From: Candidatus Alistipes merdigallinarum
Lineage (GTDB): Bacteria; Bacteroidota; Bacteroidia; Bacteroidales; Rikenellaceae
Direction: 5' to 3'
NCBI GenBank assembly: GCA_019119305.1
Contig: DWXH01000027.1
Location: 1 to 37,729 of the forward strand
DNA: 37,729 bases
Position numbers and translations under genes: made by a program. Below the pieces are notes generated by a model that was not told the DNA's origin, ran no database searches, and was given only the letters and a program-made list of their open reading frames with translations. The first letter of the stretch is position 1. Each line of letters begins with the position of its first letter. Positions 15,445-27,100 of this stretch are shown piece after piece.

Positions 15445-18096
15445 CTACAACCCCGGTTGTTCGATCTGAAGTTCCTGAATATTTTTCAACCCCTCCAGCC
15501 AAACCCAATATGCCGCTTCATCCCGGAAACGGCCGGACTCCTCGACCCTTACTTCCCCTTTCGACGACAAACTCCGGGCAATCCGATCGGCTTCGTCCCG
15601 ACTTACATAAGGGCCGAAACGAACATCCATTTCGGGAAGCAGCCGATCGCTCCGAAATACAAACCGACGCCCACGTTCATAGGTATAGTCGATCCATGCG
15701 CTGACATTCCGGCCTGCCTCTCGGGTCATGACTCTGAAATGCGTGACCTCGATCCCTTTCAACGGATCAGGAACACGGGGCATCAACCTCAATCGGTCAT
15801 CCCGAATATCGTCCACCCCGGCACAAACCTCCAGGGCATTCATGGCCGGTCCCTGATTGGCCCCATTGCTCAGATCACAGATCCTGTACCACCTCCCGTC
15901 GGGCATAATATTGGTCCCCTCCGGAATAATCCACATCCATTTACGCCAATCGATCCCTCGTGTCGAATCAACGTAGTTCATGTTTTTATCATACGAATAC
16001 CGGGCAATACTGACCAACAGGCGTCCCGCGTGGTCCAACTGGTCGAGTACCAACGCCGAATGGGTCAACCATCCGATACCATATCCCATCGCCAGAACAG
16101 GTTTGTCTCCATACCTCTCGTTCAGCTGACGGGAAAGGGTATTCCGGCTGATCGGTGTCATATCTTCATCCATCCGTTTGGGATCGATCCCCTCCCTGTA
16201 TAACGAGAACCAAACCGGAACCAGACAATCCTGCAGGCTGGGCAACACCGAATTACGCGCCACACGCCATATCCTGTTGTGGTCGGGCCCGACAGCCAAA
16301 AGCCGCAACATCCCGCTTCTGATACGCTTTGCATAAGCCCGATACTTTGCGGCCACATCCGGCTCATTCATCAAATCGGCCATCTCTGCCGAGCACAAAA
16401 GGGCCGTCATCGACGTATAGCTGGCGTAGACCTCATACATATCGGAATTGGCGTAGTTGGCTTTTATTTCAAACGGATCGGTAGCCGTATCCATACTGTC
16501 TGGAATCTGACTGATTTTATTGAATTTAGCCGCCCATCCGGTAAATTCACCCTCACTGTATACCACATCGCGTCCCGTATAATCCAGTAACCAGCATATA
16601 AAATCCGTCGCATCTTTGGTCGACTGCCAACGACTCTTGCGATAGACGCTGTCGCGGGGCTGCGTCATCCATGCACCCGTAGGTTTGCCCAACAACTTCC
16701 ACCCGAACCACCGGGCAACGATTGTCGAGGAGTGGCCCTCCATCTCCTCATTGCCATCGATTTCATTGATCGGATAGGGGATCGCCGCCGGACCGTTCAT
16801 GACGAAAGCCCAATGCGGAGGCGCATCGGCTGGATATTTGTCGATATTGAGCGCTCCGTTATCCGGCCCGTTATTGGGATCGCGGTCCGCCCGATAGAAA
16901 TAGAGCCATTTGTCACAATAGTCCACATAATTGGTTATCCGTTCCGGATTATCGATACAGCGCAGAGCCTGACGCACATAGTGGTCCGAAGTACGTGAAT
17001 AGGGTTCCCGATAGATTCCGATCGGCTCCCACGTTCCGATACCCTGATAGCCTCCATAAAAAGGCGAATGCTCGGCTGTCTCATAAAAACACCCCGTCGG
17101 AGTGTCGAATTTCCCATCGATATTCAACAGATTGGCCACCCACAGATTCGACAACATATCTCCCTCGACCTGGTCGGAGAGAAACCGGATTTTGGCACCT
17201 TTGAAATCTTCCGGAAAATCGATCAGCTCGACTTCCTTGGGCAAATCGGACAAGTCGGTATACAAAATATCCGACAATTTTTTCAATCCTGTTGTGAAAT
17301 CGGGTACGTTTCCCGTTTCGAAAGCCGGCTGCAGGTCGCTTTTATCAACGACCCGTTTCCCAAACGGAACCAGATTCTCCGCAGGATCGACTCCTTGGGG
17401 CAACAAAACGGTTATCCCCGAAACCAATATTTTCCCCCGTTTACCGGTAACGTTATGGATTACGATATCCTTAATCGGGACATTTTTCGGCGTCACCGGC
17501 AAATAGTAGGCCATATAATTTTGATTCTCCTCCATATACTCTCCCGACTCCTTCAGCTGCAACACACCCCTCAACACCTCCATATATTCGGGCCGCGACG
17601 CAAACGGCTCACGAATGACCCGTTTGGCATTGTGGGATGCGAATTTCCATTGATTGAAAAACCAAGCCGTCGCACCGATAACTACCGGTATCCTGTCGCT
17701 CGACCCGTCCGCATAACGGATTTCGATCTCTCCGAGACAGCTCCCGATCTGAATCTGATCTTCTCGGGTTTCGTGCAATTCGAAATGTTCTCCCCAATGG
17801 GCCAAACCGTAATCCCATCCGTCGTTGATCATACCGAGCAGATAGAGCGTTTCGGCTTGTGTTCCCACAGGAATGGTTTCGCTCGTCTCCTATCGTACCC
17901 GCGCTCCCGGAGTCTGATTCGAAGCGGGTGCCGCAAGAAAGGGAAGAGTCCGACACAAAATCAAAGAGTCCTGATGGTCGATTTTTACACCGTAAAGATT
18001 TTTCACTGTCGTTTTCTGAGGAGCAGAATAGAGGGCGCTGACCGCTCCGATCGTAAGCAAACAGGCCCAAACGGACAATAACAGATACTTTTTCAT
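15445..18096 (-). pseudogene. Secreted six-hairpin-type glycosidase interrupted by an in-frame TAG
   Basis: One reading frame runs from ATG at 18096 to the stop at 15445, broken only by TAG at 17890-17892 (codon 69). Codons 1-68 encode a signal peptide (MKKYLLLSVWACLLTIG ...) plus the start of the mature protein. Codons 70-883 continue in the same frame without another stop, so this was a single protein of about 882 residues. The body has an N-terminal beta-rich region and a helical domain with features of (alpha/alpha)6 glycosidases (GYGIGWLTHSALVLDQLDHAG, WRKWMWIIPEG, then a C-terminal beta domain). I cannot name the GH family. A GTG at 17868 would allow a shorter product, but it has no clear ribosome-binding site and no signal peptide. 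Either the allele is a recent loss of function, or there is readthrough or a sequencing error. Confidence 0.8.
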
Positions 18097-18219
18097 CTTC
18101 AGTTGTTTAAGTTATGTTGGTTAGTAGTTCGATGGAATGTATAAATATACGGATTTTTTCCGAGAACAGATCTCAAAAATGTATTCAATGCCGTTAATAC
18201 GAAAGAGGGAATGGCATTG

Positions 18220-18250
18220 TTGGAATAACCCTGCGGAAATCGTACCTTTG
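18220..18250 (+). promoter_or_regulatory. Promoter of the ABC-F operon
   Basis: TTG at 18220-18222 lies 20 bases before TACCTTTG (18243-18250), matching the Bacteroidetes -33/-7 arrangement. The start codon of the ABC-F gene is 40 bases downstream. Confidence 0.72.
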
Positions 18251-18265
18251 CACGGATTTATTTAA

Positions 18266-19909
<1,644 letters not shown>

Positions 19910-19913
19910 GGCT

Positions 19914-20747
19914 ATGAACTCTTTTCGCAAAATCCTGTTGACCGCAGTGTTCGGTCTTGCTGTCGGAGCTGTTTCGGCCCAATCTCCGGAAGACTCCACC
20001 ATATTTGCCAAAAGCCGATGGAATGAGGTATTTCGGGAAGAGGGTATAACCGTCCGTAAATGTGCTGTCCGTCTGTTCAACTCCGACCAACAGATTGTCT
20101 GCATGGAAATCGATCCGCAGCTCTACCGGTTTGCCGTTGTACAGGATTCGTTGCGCGAAAAAGTATCGAAACTGGCAAAAAAGCACAAAGCCGATGCAGC
20201 GATCAACGGAGGTTTTTTCAAGGTACGTACCCCGTTGGCCATTGCGGTCGGCTATATCCAGATCGATCGCGACAGTGTACCCCAGCTGACAGGAAATTAT
20301 AACGGAGCCGTAGCAATCGATACGGACGGACAGGTCTCTGTAATTTCGTGGAGCAAAAAAATGGAGGTCGATTCCGCTTACGGAGGTCTGTTTCCCGACA
20401 TCCTGACCGCCGGGCCGCTGCTGATCGATCAGGGTCGCGTTCTGCCGAAATGGGATGAGACGGAACCCCGGCACCCGCGCTCCTGCATCGGTACCCGAAC
20501 CGACGGAAACATCATGCTGCTCGTGGTCGATGGACGCCAAAAGAATGCAGACGGCATGGCACTGTGCGAGCTGGCCCGAATCGCCCGCTGGATGGGGATG
20601 ACACAAGCATTGAATCTGGACGGGGGAGGATCCTCCGCCCTGTGGAGCAAGCAAAAGGGCGTTGTCAATTCTCCTTGCGACAAAGGGCTGTTTTCCCGGA
20701 AAGAGAGAAAAGTTTGCAACGCCATCACCGTTACGAAAAGAAAATAA
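19914..20747 (+). CDS. Secreted phosphodiester glycosidase (NAGPA-like)
   Basis: Protein of 277 residues with a signal peptide (about 1-22, cut near VSAQ). The mature part matches the phosphodiester-glycosidase/NAGPA domain family, named for the uncovering enzyme that removes GlcNAc from a phosphodiester. Family motifs: INGGFF (97-102), HPRSCIGT (187-194) and NLDGGGSSAL (234-243). In bacteria the domain occurs in exported proteins that act on teichoic-acid-like or other sugar-phosphate polymers, but the substrate here is unknown. It starts only 4 bases after the ABC-F gene and is followed after 18 bases by the metallophosphoesterase gene, so the three are co-transcribed. The periplasmic or surface role differs from that of its operon partner ABC-F. 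Confidence 0.88.
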   Translation: MNSFRKILLTAVFGLAVGAVSAQSPEDSTIFAKSRWNEVFREEGITVRKCAVRLFNSDQQIVCMEIDPQLYRFAVVQDSLREKVSKLAKKHKADAAINGGFFKVRTPLAIAVGYIQIDRDSVPQLTGNYNGAVAIDTDGQVSVISWSKKMEVDSAYGGLFPDILTAGPLLIDQGRVLPKWDETEPRHPRSCIGTRTDGNIMLLVVDGRQKNADGMALCELARIARWMGMTQALNLDGGGSSALWSKQKGVVNSPCDKGLFSRKERKVCNAITVTKRK

Positions 20748-20765
20748 TCCTCTATACCCCATACC

Positions 20766-21989
20766 ATGATCCTCTTGTTCATCTCCCTTTTGGGCCTGTT
20801 TTCGGTAGCTGCCGACCTAATTCTGTTACGCAAAGTACGAAAAACGTACCCAACAAAAACTTGGATCAAATGGCTTTATCTGGCTCATTTTCTGATCATC
20901 GACCTAATCATCGTCGCAGCCGTATCGCTCTATCGGGAGTCATCCGATACCGGCAACGAAGGATCCATGCGCACGATTCTCTGGGCGTTTTTTCTTTTTT
21001 TTATCAGTTTTTTTCCGAAATTCGTCTACCTGCTTTTTTCTGCTTTGGGCCGGCTCGTTTGTCTGATCCGACGGAAACGGACCAAAGTTTTTTCCCGTAT
21101 CGGCATGGTAGCCGCTCTCGTCCTGTTCTGCATCATGCTTTGGAGTGCTACGGTCGGACGCAACCGAATCATCACTGAACATGTGACGATCGAATCGGAC
21201 AAAATACCGGCCGCTTTCGACGGGTATAAAATCGCTCTGTTTACCGACCTGCATGTCGGAAACGAACCGACGAACAACCGGTTTATCCGGAATCTGGTCG
21301 AGCGAGTCAACAGCGAACATCCCGATCTGGTCATCAACGCCGGTGACCTGGTCAACATCCAGGTCAATGAGTTGAACGAAAAGGTTGTTTCGATCTTGAG
21401 CTCCATCCGGGCGACCGACGGAGTCTGCTCGGTCTTCGGCAACCACGATCTGGGGATCTACATGAACCGCCACAGCAACCTGACGCCCGCAGAAAATACC
21501 CGTCAGCTGGCCGAGAAACAACACATGATGGGATGGACCGTATTGGACAACGAAACGGTCTATATACAAAGGGGAAATGACAGCATCTCGATCACCGGCG
21601 TCAATTTTCCGGCAAACCACAGGCTCAACAACCGCCACACGGCCGATTTTGCCCGATGCGATTTTGCAACCGCCTACCAGGGGGTACCCGATTCGCTGTT
21701 CAACGTACTGATCGCGCACACCCCCGAGGTATGGGATGCGGCTCGGGCCTCCGGTCCGGCCGACCTGACGCTTTCGGGACATGTACACGCCATGCAGTTC
21801 AAAATCCGTATCGGTAATTGGACATGGTCGCCGGCACGATGGATGTATCCCCGATGGAGCGGGCTATACGAAGAAGAGGGGAAAAAGCTGTTCATCAACG
21901 ACGGATTGGGATATGTCATGTATCCGATGCGTATCGGGACCTATCCGTCGATCACGGTATTTACTTTACGCTCTTCCGTCAAGCCGTAA
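20766..21989 (+). CDS. Membrane-anchored metallophosphoesterase
   Basis: Protein of 407 residues. Four hydrophobic segments in the first 130 residues (about 1-20, 33-55, 69-93, 112-130) anchor a calcineurin-like domain. All metal-site motifs are present: Asp161 and His163 (FTDLHVGN), Gly193-Asp194 (NAGDLV), the GNHD box 225-228, and Gly338-His339-x-His341 (SGHVHA). This is the YkuE-like layout of membrane phosphoesterases, some of which clip lipid or sugar-phosphate headgroups (LpxH-like relatives exist). Substrate unknown. Third gene of the ABC-F/NAGPA operon; being next to a phosphodiester glycosidase suggests both act on envelope phospho-glycans. Its 3' end overlaps the convergent Gdx gene by 11 bases, with no terminator in between. 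Confidence 0.88.
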   Translation: MILLFISLLGLFSVAADLILLRKVRKTYPTKTWIKWLYLAHFLIIDLIIVAAVSLYRESSDTGNEGSMRTILWAFFLFFISFFPKFVYLLFSALGRLVCLIRRKRTKVFSRIGMVAALVLFCIMLWSATVGRNRIITEHVTIESDKIPAAFDGYKIALFTDLHVGNEPTNNRFIRNLVERVNSEHPDLVINAGDLVNIQVNELNEKVVSILSSIRATDGVCSVFGNHDLGIYMNRHSNLTPAENTRQLAEKQHMMGWTVLDNETVYIQRGNDSISITGVNFPANHRLNNRHTADFARCDFATAYQGVPDSLFNVLIAHTPEVWDAARASGPADLTLSGHVHAMQFKIRIGNWTWSPARWMYPRWSGLYEEEGKKLFINDGLGYVMYPMRIGTYPSITVFTLRSSVKP

Positions 21990-22296
21990 TTTTCAATCCG
22001 ATCACACCTATTATAATCAGAGCCGCTGAAAACAGACGCCAGAAACCGGCCGAATCGCCAAAGAAGAAGATCCCGACCAAAAGGGTGCCGACTGCTCCTA
22101 TACCTGTCCAAATGACATAAGCCGTTCCAATCGCAATCGTACGTTGTGCCAAGTACAACAAAAACATACTCAATGACATCGAAACGACAGCCATCAATAT
22201 TCCCCATATTTTTACAGACATGAGTTGCGACAACTTCAATCCGACAGCCCAACCCATTTCAAAAATTCCACCCAATATTAGATAGAACCAAGCCAT
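21979..22296 (-). CDS. sugE: Gdx/SugE small multidrug resistance family guanidinium exporter
   Basis: Protein of 105 residues with four hydrophobic helices and the key Glu13 of the small multidrug resistance fold (GGIFEMGWAVGLK). This start and GTAYVIWTGIGAVGT in helix 3 match the Gdx (SugE) branch much better than the EmrE drug exporters, so it probably exports guanidinium coupled to proton uptake as an antiparallel dimer. Family members are often under guanidine riboswitches; I see none in the short upstream region. A -7 box TAGTTTTG (22332-22339, minus strand) sits 36 bases before the start. The gene is convergent with, and overlaps, the metallophosphoesterase gene. Confidence 0.88.
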   Translation of the reverse strand: MAWFYLILGGIFEMGWAVGLKLSQLMSVKIWGILMAVVSMSLSMFLLYLAQRTIAIGTAYVIWTGIGAVGTLLVGIFFFGDSAGFWRLFSAALIIIGVIGLKITA

Positions 22297-22331
22297 TCTC
22301 TTCTTATAAATTTAGGTTATATTTTACGCCC

Positions 22332-22388
22332 CAAAACTATATAAAATTTTTTTGGGATACTATTTTTATAAAAAATTCCGTACTTTTG
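22332..22388. promoter_or_regulatory. Divergent promoter region between gdx and the metal-efflux operon
   Basis: On the minus strand TAGTTTTG (22332-22339) and on the plus strand TACTTTTG (22381-22388) both match TAnnTTTG. The plus-strand box is 23 bases before the ATG at 22412; a TTTG at 22351-22354 lies 26 bases upstream of it, slightly long for a -33 element. The region between them is very AT-rich and could hold a metal-responsive operator, but I see no clear dyad. Confidence 0.5.
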
Positions 22389-22411
22389 GCAGACGGCAAA
22401 CGGTCCAAACA

Positions 22412-22834
22412 ATGAAAAAACGAATTTCATATACATTCGTTCTACTTGCAGGGTTTACACTTCTGCTGCTCTCCGTATTGCCGCACCATCACCACAATGG
22501 ACGTATCTATTTCTGTCCTACGGAGTGCACCGAAGAGAGCCAGCCGACCGACGATGCTTGTGCTGCTCACGAACACGACGGAACGACGGTTGCCTATTGT
22601 GAGTTGAGTCACCTCTTCGTCACCTCGTCTCGAGAGGGCCATACGACCGATGCCGATCCGGTCATCGATCACGATTTTCATCTTTCCATCTATGCCCTGT
22701 ATATATCGACTATCGTTGTGGAGCGTCACGATACAGAGGCTCAATCCATCTACACCCCATACAACGAACAATATACGCTTCCCGAAATCCATATCGTTCG
22801 ATCCCTCCGGGCACCACCCGCATTCATTGCCTGA
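22412..22834 (+). CDS. His-rich small envelope protein leading the metal-efflux operon
   Basis: Protein of 140 residues. The N-terminus has one hydrophobic segment (about 6-23, signal or anchor) directly followed by four histidines (His25-28, LPHHHHNG). More possible metal ligands follow: CPTEC, CAAHEHDG, YCELSHLF and HDFH. Small proteins of this look precede RND metal-efflux genes in many Bacteroidetes (I believe the family is listed as DUF6769, from memory and not verified). A role as periplasmic metal chaperone or sensor is inference. The open frame extends up to 22352, but ATG 22412 (MKKRISYTF) is the better start because it yields a proper signal sequence and lies just after the -7 box. 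Confidence 0.75.
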   Translation: MKKRISYTFVLLAGFTLLLLSVLPHHHHNGRIYFCPTECTEESQPTDDACAAHEHDGTTVAYCELSHLFVTSSREGHTTDADPVIDHDFHLSIYALYISTIVVERHDTEAQSIYTPYNEQYTLPEIHIVRSLRAPPAFIA

Positions 22835-22837
22835 TAC

Positions 22838-22891
22838 CCTGAGTTTCACCACTCGGGAACCTAACATTTAGACACTTCCTGATGACGGAAG
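22838..22891 (+). other. Two small stem-loops between the His-rich and adaptor genes
   Basis: The 91-base gap contains CCTGAGT/ACTCGGG (22838-22857, loop TTCACC, one G-T pair) and CTTCC/GGAAG (22875-22891). Neither is followed by a T-tract. They may tune the relative expression of the two genes or mark an RNA processing site. Confidence 0.3.
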
Positions 22892-22925
22892 CGCTGTATT
22901 ATGGTACCTAACAAATCATCAAGCA

Positions 22926-24158
22926 ATGAAAAAAACATTTATTATCAGTCTGCTGACAGCGGCTATTGCTGTCGGTTGTAACAATCCGCATACACACTCC
23001 CATCCCGAAGAGGAGGAACACATTCATGCAGCCGAACATGAAGACCCATCGGCCGAGGCCGAAGCACATGATCTGCACGATCATGACGAACACAGCGAAG
23101 AGGAGCACGCCACGGAAAGTCCGGATCACAGCGGGGAGATCATTTTTACTAAAGAACAGGCCGCCCGCACCGATTTCGAACTCTACAAGGTCGAGCCGTC
23201 GGCCTTCCACGAAGTGATTGCCACAAGCGGGCGTATCATGCCGGCACAAGGAGACGAGGCTACGGTATCGGCTCCGGTAAGCGGTATCGTATCCTTCTCC
23301 GGGAAAAAGCTTTCGGACGGCGCATCCGTCCAGAAAGGAGAAACTCTCTTTACGATCTCCTCGAAAGAGATCGCCGACGGAGACTACATTACCCGAGTAC
23401 GTACCACTTACGAACAAGCCAAAACCGCATACGAACGGGCCGAAAAACTCGTTGCGGACAAAATCGTAACACAATCGGAATACGAACAGGCCAAGACTGC
23501 CTACGAACAGGCCAAAACCGCCTATGAGGCCGTGAAAGACAAATCGTCGGACCGTGGGGTACAGGTTTCCTCTCCGATCCGAGGATTTATCAAAACCACA
23601 ACGGTTGCCGAAGGCGCTTTCGTCGAAACAGGCCAACCACTGGCTACTGTCTCGCAAAACCGGAAACTGCAGCTGCGGGCCGAAGTTTCACAAAGATACC
23701 TGAACGCCCTGCAGTCCGTCACGGATGCCAATTTCAAACTCCCGTACGACGACCGGCTTTACTCTCTGAGCGAAATGAACGGTCGGCTGCTTTCGGTCGG
23801 CCGCAGTACCGACGCCAACGCAACGTACCTCCCGGTCATTTTTGAGTTCGACAACAGCGGCAATGTGATTCCCGGCTCATTCGCAGAGATCTACTTGCTC
23901 TCCGCCCCACAACAAAACGTACTGACCGTACCGATCGGCGCCGTTACGGAGGAACAAGGCATATACTACGTTTTCGTACAGCTCGATGAAGAGGGCTACG
24001 TGAAACGGGAAGTAGAGATCGGAGCATCGGACGGAAAGAACATCCGCATCCTGTCGGGACTCTCTACAGGAGAGACCGTCGTCAGTAGGGGTGCGGTACA
24101 GGTCAAAATGGCCTCTTTCTCCGGAGCCATTCCTCACGGTCATTCACACGCCCACTAA
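22926..24158 (+). CDS. RND efflux periplasmic adaptor (CusB/CzcB-like)
   Basis: Protein of 410 residues. A lipoprotein signal ends at Cys18 (VGCNN). Residues 20-60 are rich in His, Glu and Asp (HTHSHPEEEEHIH ... LHDHDEHSEEEH), a likely metal-capture tail, and the C-terminus ends in HGHSHAH. In between are the lipoyl-like halves, an alpha-hairpin with a repeated YEQAKTAYE pattern (about 160-200), and beta-barrel domains (SQRYLNAL ... TVPIGAVTEEQGIYYVFV). It bridges the inner-membrane pump and the outer-membrane factor. His-rich ends favour Zn2+, Co2+, Ni2+ or Cu ions, but the metal cannot be settled. Twelve bases separate it from the pump gene. Confidence 0.9.
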   Translation: MKKTFIISLLTAAIAVGCNNPHTHSHPEEEEHIHAAEHEDPSAEAEAHDLHDHDEHSEEEHATESPDHSGEIIFTKEQAARTDFELYKVEPSAFHEVIATSGRIMPAQGDEATVSAPVSGIVSFSGKKLSDGASVQKGETLFTISSKEIADGDYITRVRTTYEQAKTAYERAEKLVADKIVTQSEYEQAKTAYEQAKTAYEAVKDKSSDRGVQVSSPIRGFIKTTTVAEGAFVETGQPLATVSQNRKLQLRAEVSQRYLNALQSVTDANFKLPYDDRLYSLSEMNGRLLSVGRSTDANATYLPVIFEFDNSGNVIPGSFAEIYLLSAPQQNVLTVPIGAVTEEQGIYYVFVQLDEEGYVKREVEIGASDGKNIRILSGLSTGETVVSRGAVQVKMASFSGAIPHGHSHAH

Positions 24159-24170
24159 TCCGCTGCAGCC

Positions 24171-27100
24171 ATGTTGAATAAAATCATCGACTTTTCACTA
24201 CGCAACAGGCTGTTGGTAGTGATCATAGGCGTAGTCGTCATGGTGGTAGGCGCCTTTACAGCCCGCAACGCAGAAGTTGACGTCTTTCCCGACCTGAACG
24301 CCCCAACAGTCGTCGTCATGACCGAAGCCAGCGGCATGGCCGCCGAAGAGGTGGAACGTACGGTTACGTTCCCGATCGAAACGGCCGTCAACGGTGCGAC
24401 CGACGTCCGGCGTGTCCGCTCCTCCTCGACGACGGGATTTTCGGTTGTCTGGGTCGAATTCGACTGGGGAACGGACATTTACCGGGCCCGTCAGATCGTA
24501 TCCGAGAAGCTGGCTACGTTGAACGAAACGCTTCCCCAAAACGTCGGAACCCCGACTCTGGGCCCCCAATCCTCCATCCTCGGCGAGCTGCTGATCGTCG
24601 GGCTGACGGCCGACAGCACCTCCCTGCAAGAGTTGCGGACACTGGCCGACTGGACGATCCGTCCCCGACTGCTGTCGACCGGCGGTGTAGCACAGGTGAC
24701 CGTTATCGGCGGCGACATCAAGGAGTATCAGATTCTGATCGACCCGGCCCGAATGCGCCACTACAATGTTTCATTAGATGAAATCATGACGGTCGTAGAG
24801 GAGATGAGCCGCAATGCGAACGGCGGAATCCTGAACCAATACGGCAACGAATACATCGTACGGGGTATCCTCTCGACCACCGATCCGAAACAGATGGGCA
24901 AGGCCGTTATCCGGACATCGCCCGAAGGTATTCCCGTCCTGCTCGAGGATGTGGCCGAGGTCCGCATCGGGGCCAAATTCCCGCGCCTGGGAATCGCCTC
25001 CGAACGGGGAAAAGCCGCCGTACTGATGACCGTGACCAAACAACCCAACACGAATTCGCTGGAACTCACCGAAAACCTCGACAAGACACTCAACGAAATC
25101 CGGGAGAGCCTTCCGTCGGACATCCACGTCTCGACCGACATCTTCCGCCAATCGCGGTTCATCGAGAGCTCGATCGACAACATCCAGAAATCGCTGATCG
25201 AAGGGGCGATATTCGTCATCATCATTCTGTTCATCTTCCTGATGAACTTCCGCACGACGGTCATCTCACTGATCGCCCTCCCGCTGTCGCTCCTCGTTTC
25301 CGTCTTGGTACTCGAGGCATTGGGGCTGACGATCAACACGATGAGCCTCGGAGGTATGGCTATCGCCATCGGTTCGCTGGTGGATGACGCCATCATCGAC
25401 GTCGAAAATGTATTCAAACGGCTCCGCGAGAACCACGCCAAACCGCCCGAAGAACGTCTGCCGGCACTGAAGGTCGTATTCGAAGCCTCGAAAGAGATCC
25501 GTACGTCGGTCGTCAACGCAACCATCATCACGATCGTCGCCTTCATTCCGCTCTTCTTCCTCGACGGCATGGAGGGACGGATGTTGCGTCCGCTGGGCAT
25601 ATCGTTCATCGTCGCCCTGTTCGCCTCGATGGTAGTAGCCGTCACACTGACCCCTGTTTTATGCAGTTATCTGCTGACCGGAGACAAAATCCTGAAACGC
25701 AACGAAAAAGAGCCTGTCGTCTCCCGCTCGCTGAAAAAGGTCTATCGCAGGGCATTGGAATGGGTACTTATCCACAAACGACTCATATTGGGATCGACTT
25801 TCGTGCTGTTGGTTGGGGCTCTTGTCGTATTTTTCAGCTTAGGGCGCAACTTCCTGCCGCCGTTCAACGAAGGTTCGCTGACAATCAATGCATCGACCAT
25901 GCCGGGTATCTCGCTCGAAGAGTCGGACAAAATCGGTCGGGAAGTGGAACGAATCCTGATGGAAATCCCCGAGATACAGACCGTTGCCCGGAAAACCGGC
26001 CGCGCCGAACTGGACGAACACGCACTGGGAGTCAACGTCTCCGAACTCGAAGCCCCGTTCGAACTGACCGACCGTTCGCGCGATGAGTTCATGGCCGACG
26101 TCCGGGCCCGCCTCAGTGTACTCAGAGGGGTCAACATCGAAATCGGACAACCCATCGCCCACCGAATCGACGCCATGCTCTCCGGGACACAGGCCAACAT
26201 CGCCATCAAACTTTTCGGGCCCGATCTGAACCGGCTCTTTTCGCTCGGTACGCAAATCAAAAATGCCGTAGCACCGATCGAAGGCATCGCCGACCTGAAC
26301 CTCGAACAACAGATCGAACGGCCGCAACTCCAGATTCGGCCCAAACGTGAGATGCTCGCCAAATACGGGATCTCGCTGCCCGAATTTTCCCGATTCGTCG
26401 AAACCGGATTGGGCGGTACAGTCGTCTCCCAGGTCTACGATCGGGGGCGTTCATTCGACGTGACGGTCAAGATCGACGATAAGGACCGAGAGGGAATGGA
26501 GGCGATCGAAAACCTGATGATCGACGGCGCAAACGGTAAAATTCCGCTCAGCTATGTCGCCGATGTGGTCTCCACCTCTGGACCGAATGCCATCAGCCGT
26601 GAAAATGCCCAACGCAAGATTGTCATATCGGCCAATGTCGCGGGACGTGACCTGCACGGTGTCATAAACGACATCCAGCACAACATCAAAACACAGGTCG
26701 ACCTGCCCGAAGAGTACCACGTCGAATACGGCGGCCAATTCGAAAGCGAGCAGGCTGCATCGCGAATCCTGCTGCTGACCTCGATCATTTCGCTGCTGAT
26801 TATCTTCATGTTGTTGTTCCATGAGTTCAAAAACCTTTCGGTATCGGGAGTCATCATGCTCAACCTGCCGCTGGCTCTGATCGGTGGGGTAATCAGCATC
26901 TGGCTGACCTCCGGAGAGATCAGCATTCCGGCCATCATCGGATTCATTTCGCTCTTCGGCATCGCCACCCGGAACGGCATCCTGCTGGTTTCACACTACA
27001 ACCAACTGCGCAGTACGGGAATGTCGCTGCACGACAGCGTCGTCTACGGATCACTCGACCGACTGAACCCAATCCTGATGACCGCACTCACTTCGGCACT

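Noticed and set aside
17890-17892. TAG as a pyrrolysine or other recoded codon
   Set aside because: TAG is a normal stop for other genes in the window and no recoding machinery or stem-loop context is visible, so a nonsense mutation is simpler.
22297-22345. Guanidine riboswitch in front of gdx
   Set aside because: The leader is only about 35 bases, AT-rich, and lacks the paired ACGR-loop hairpins or the ykkC core.
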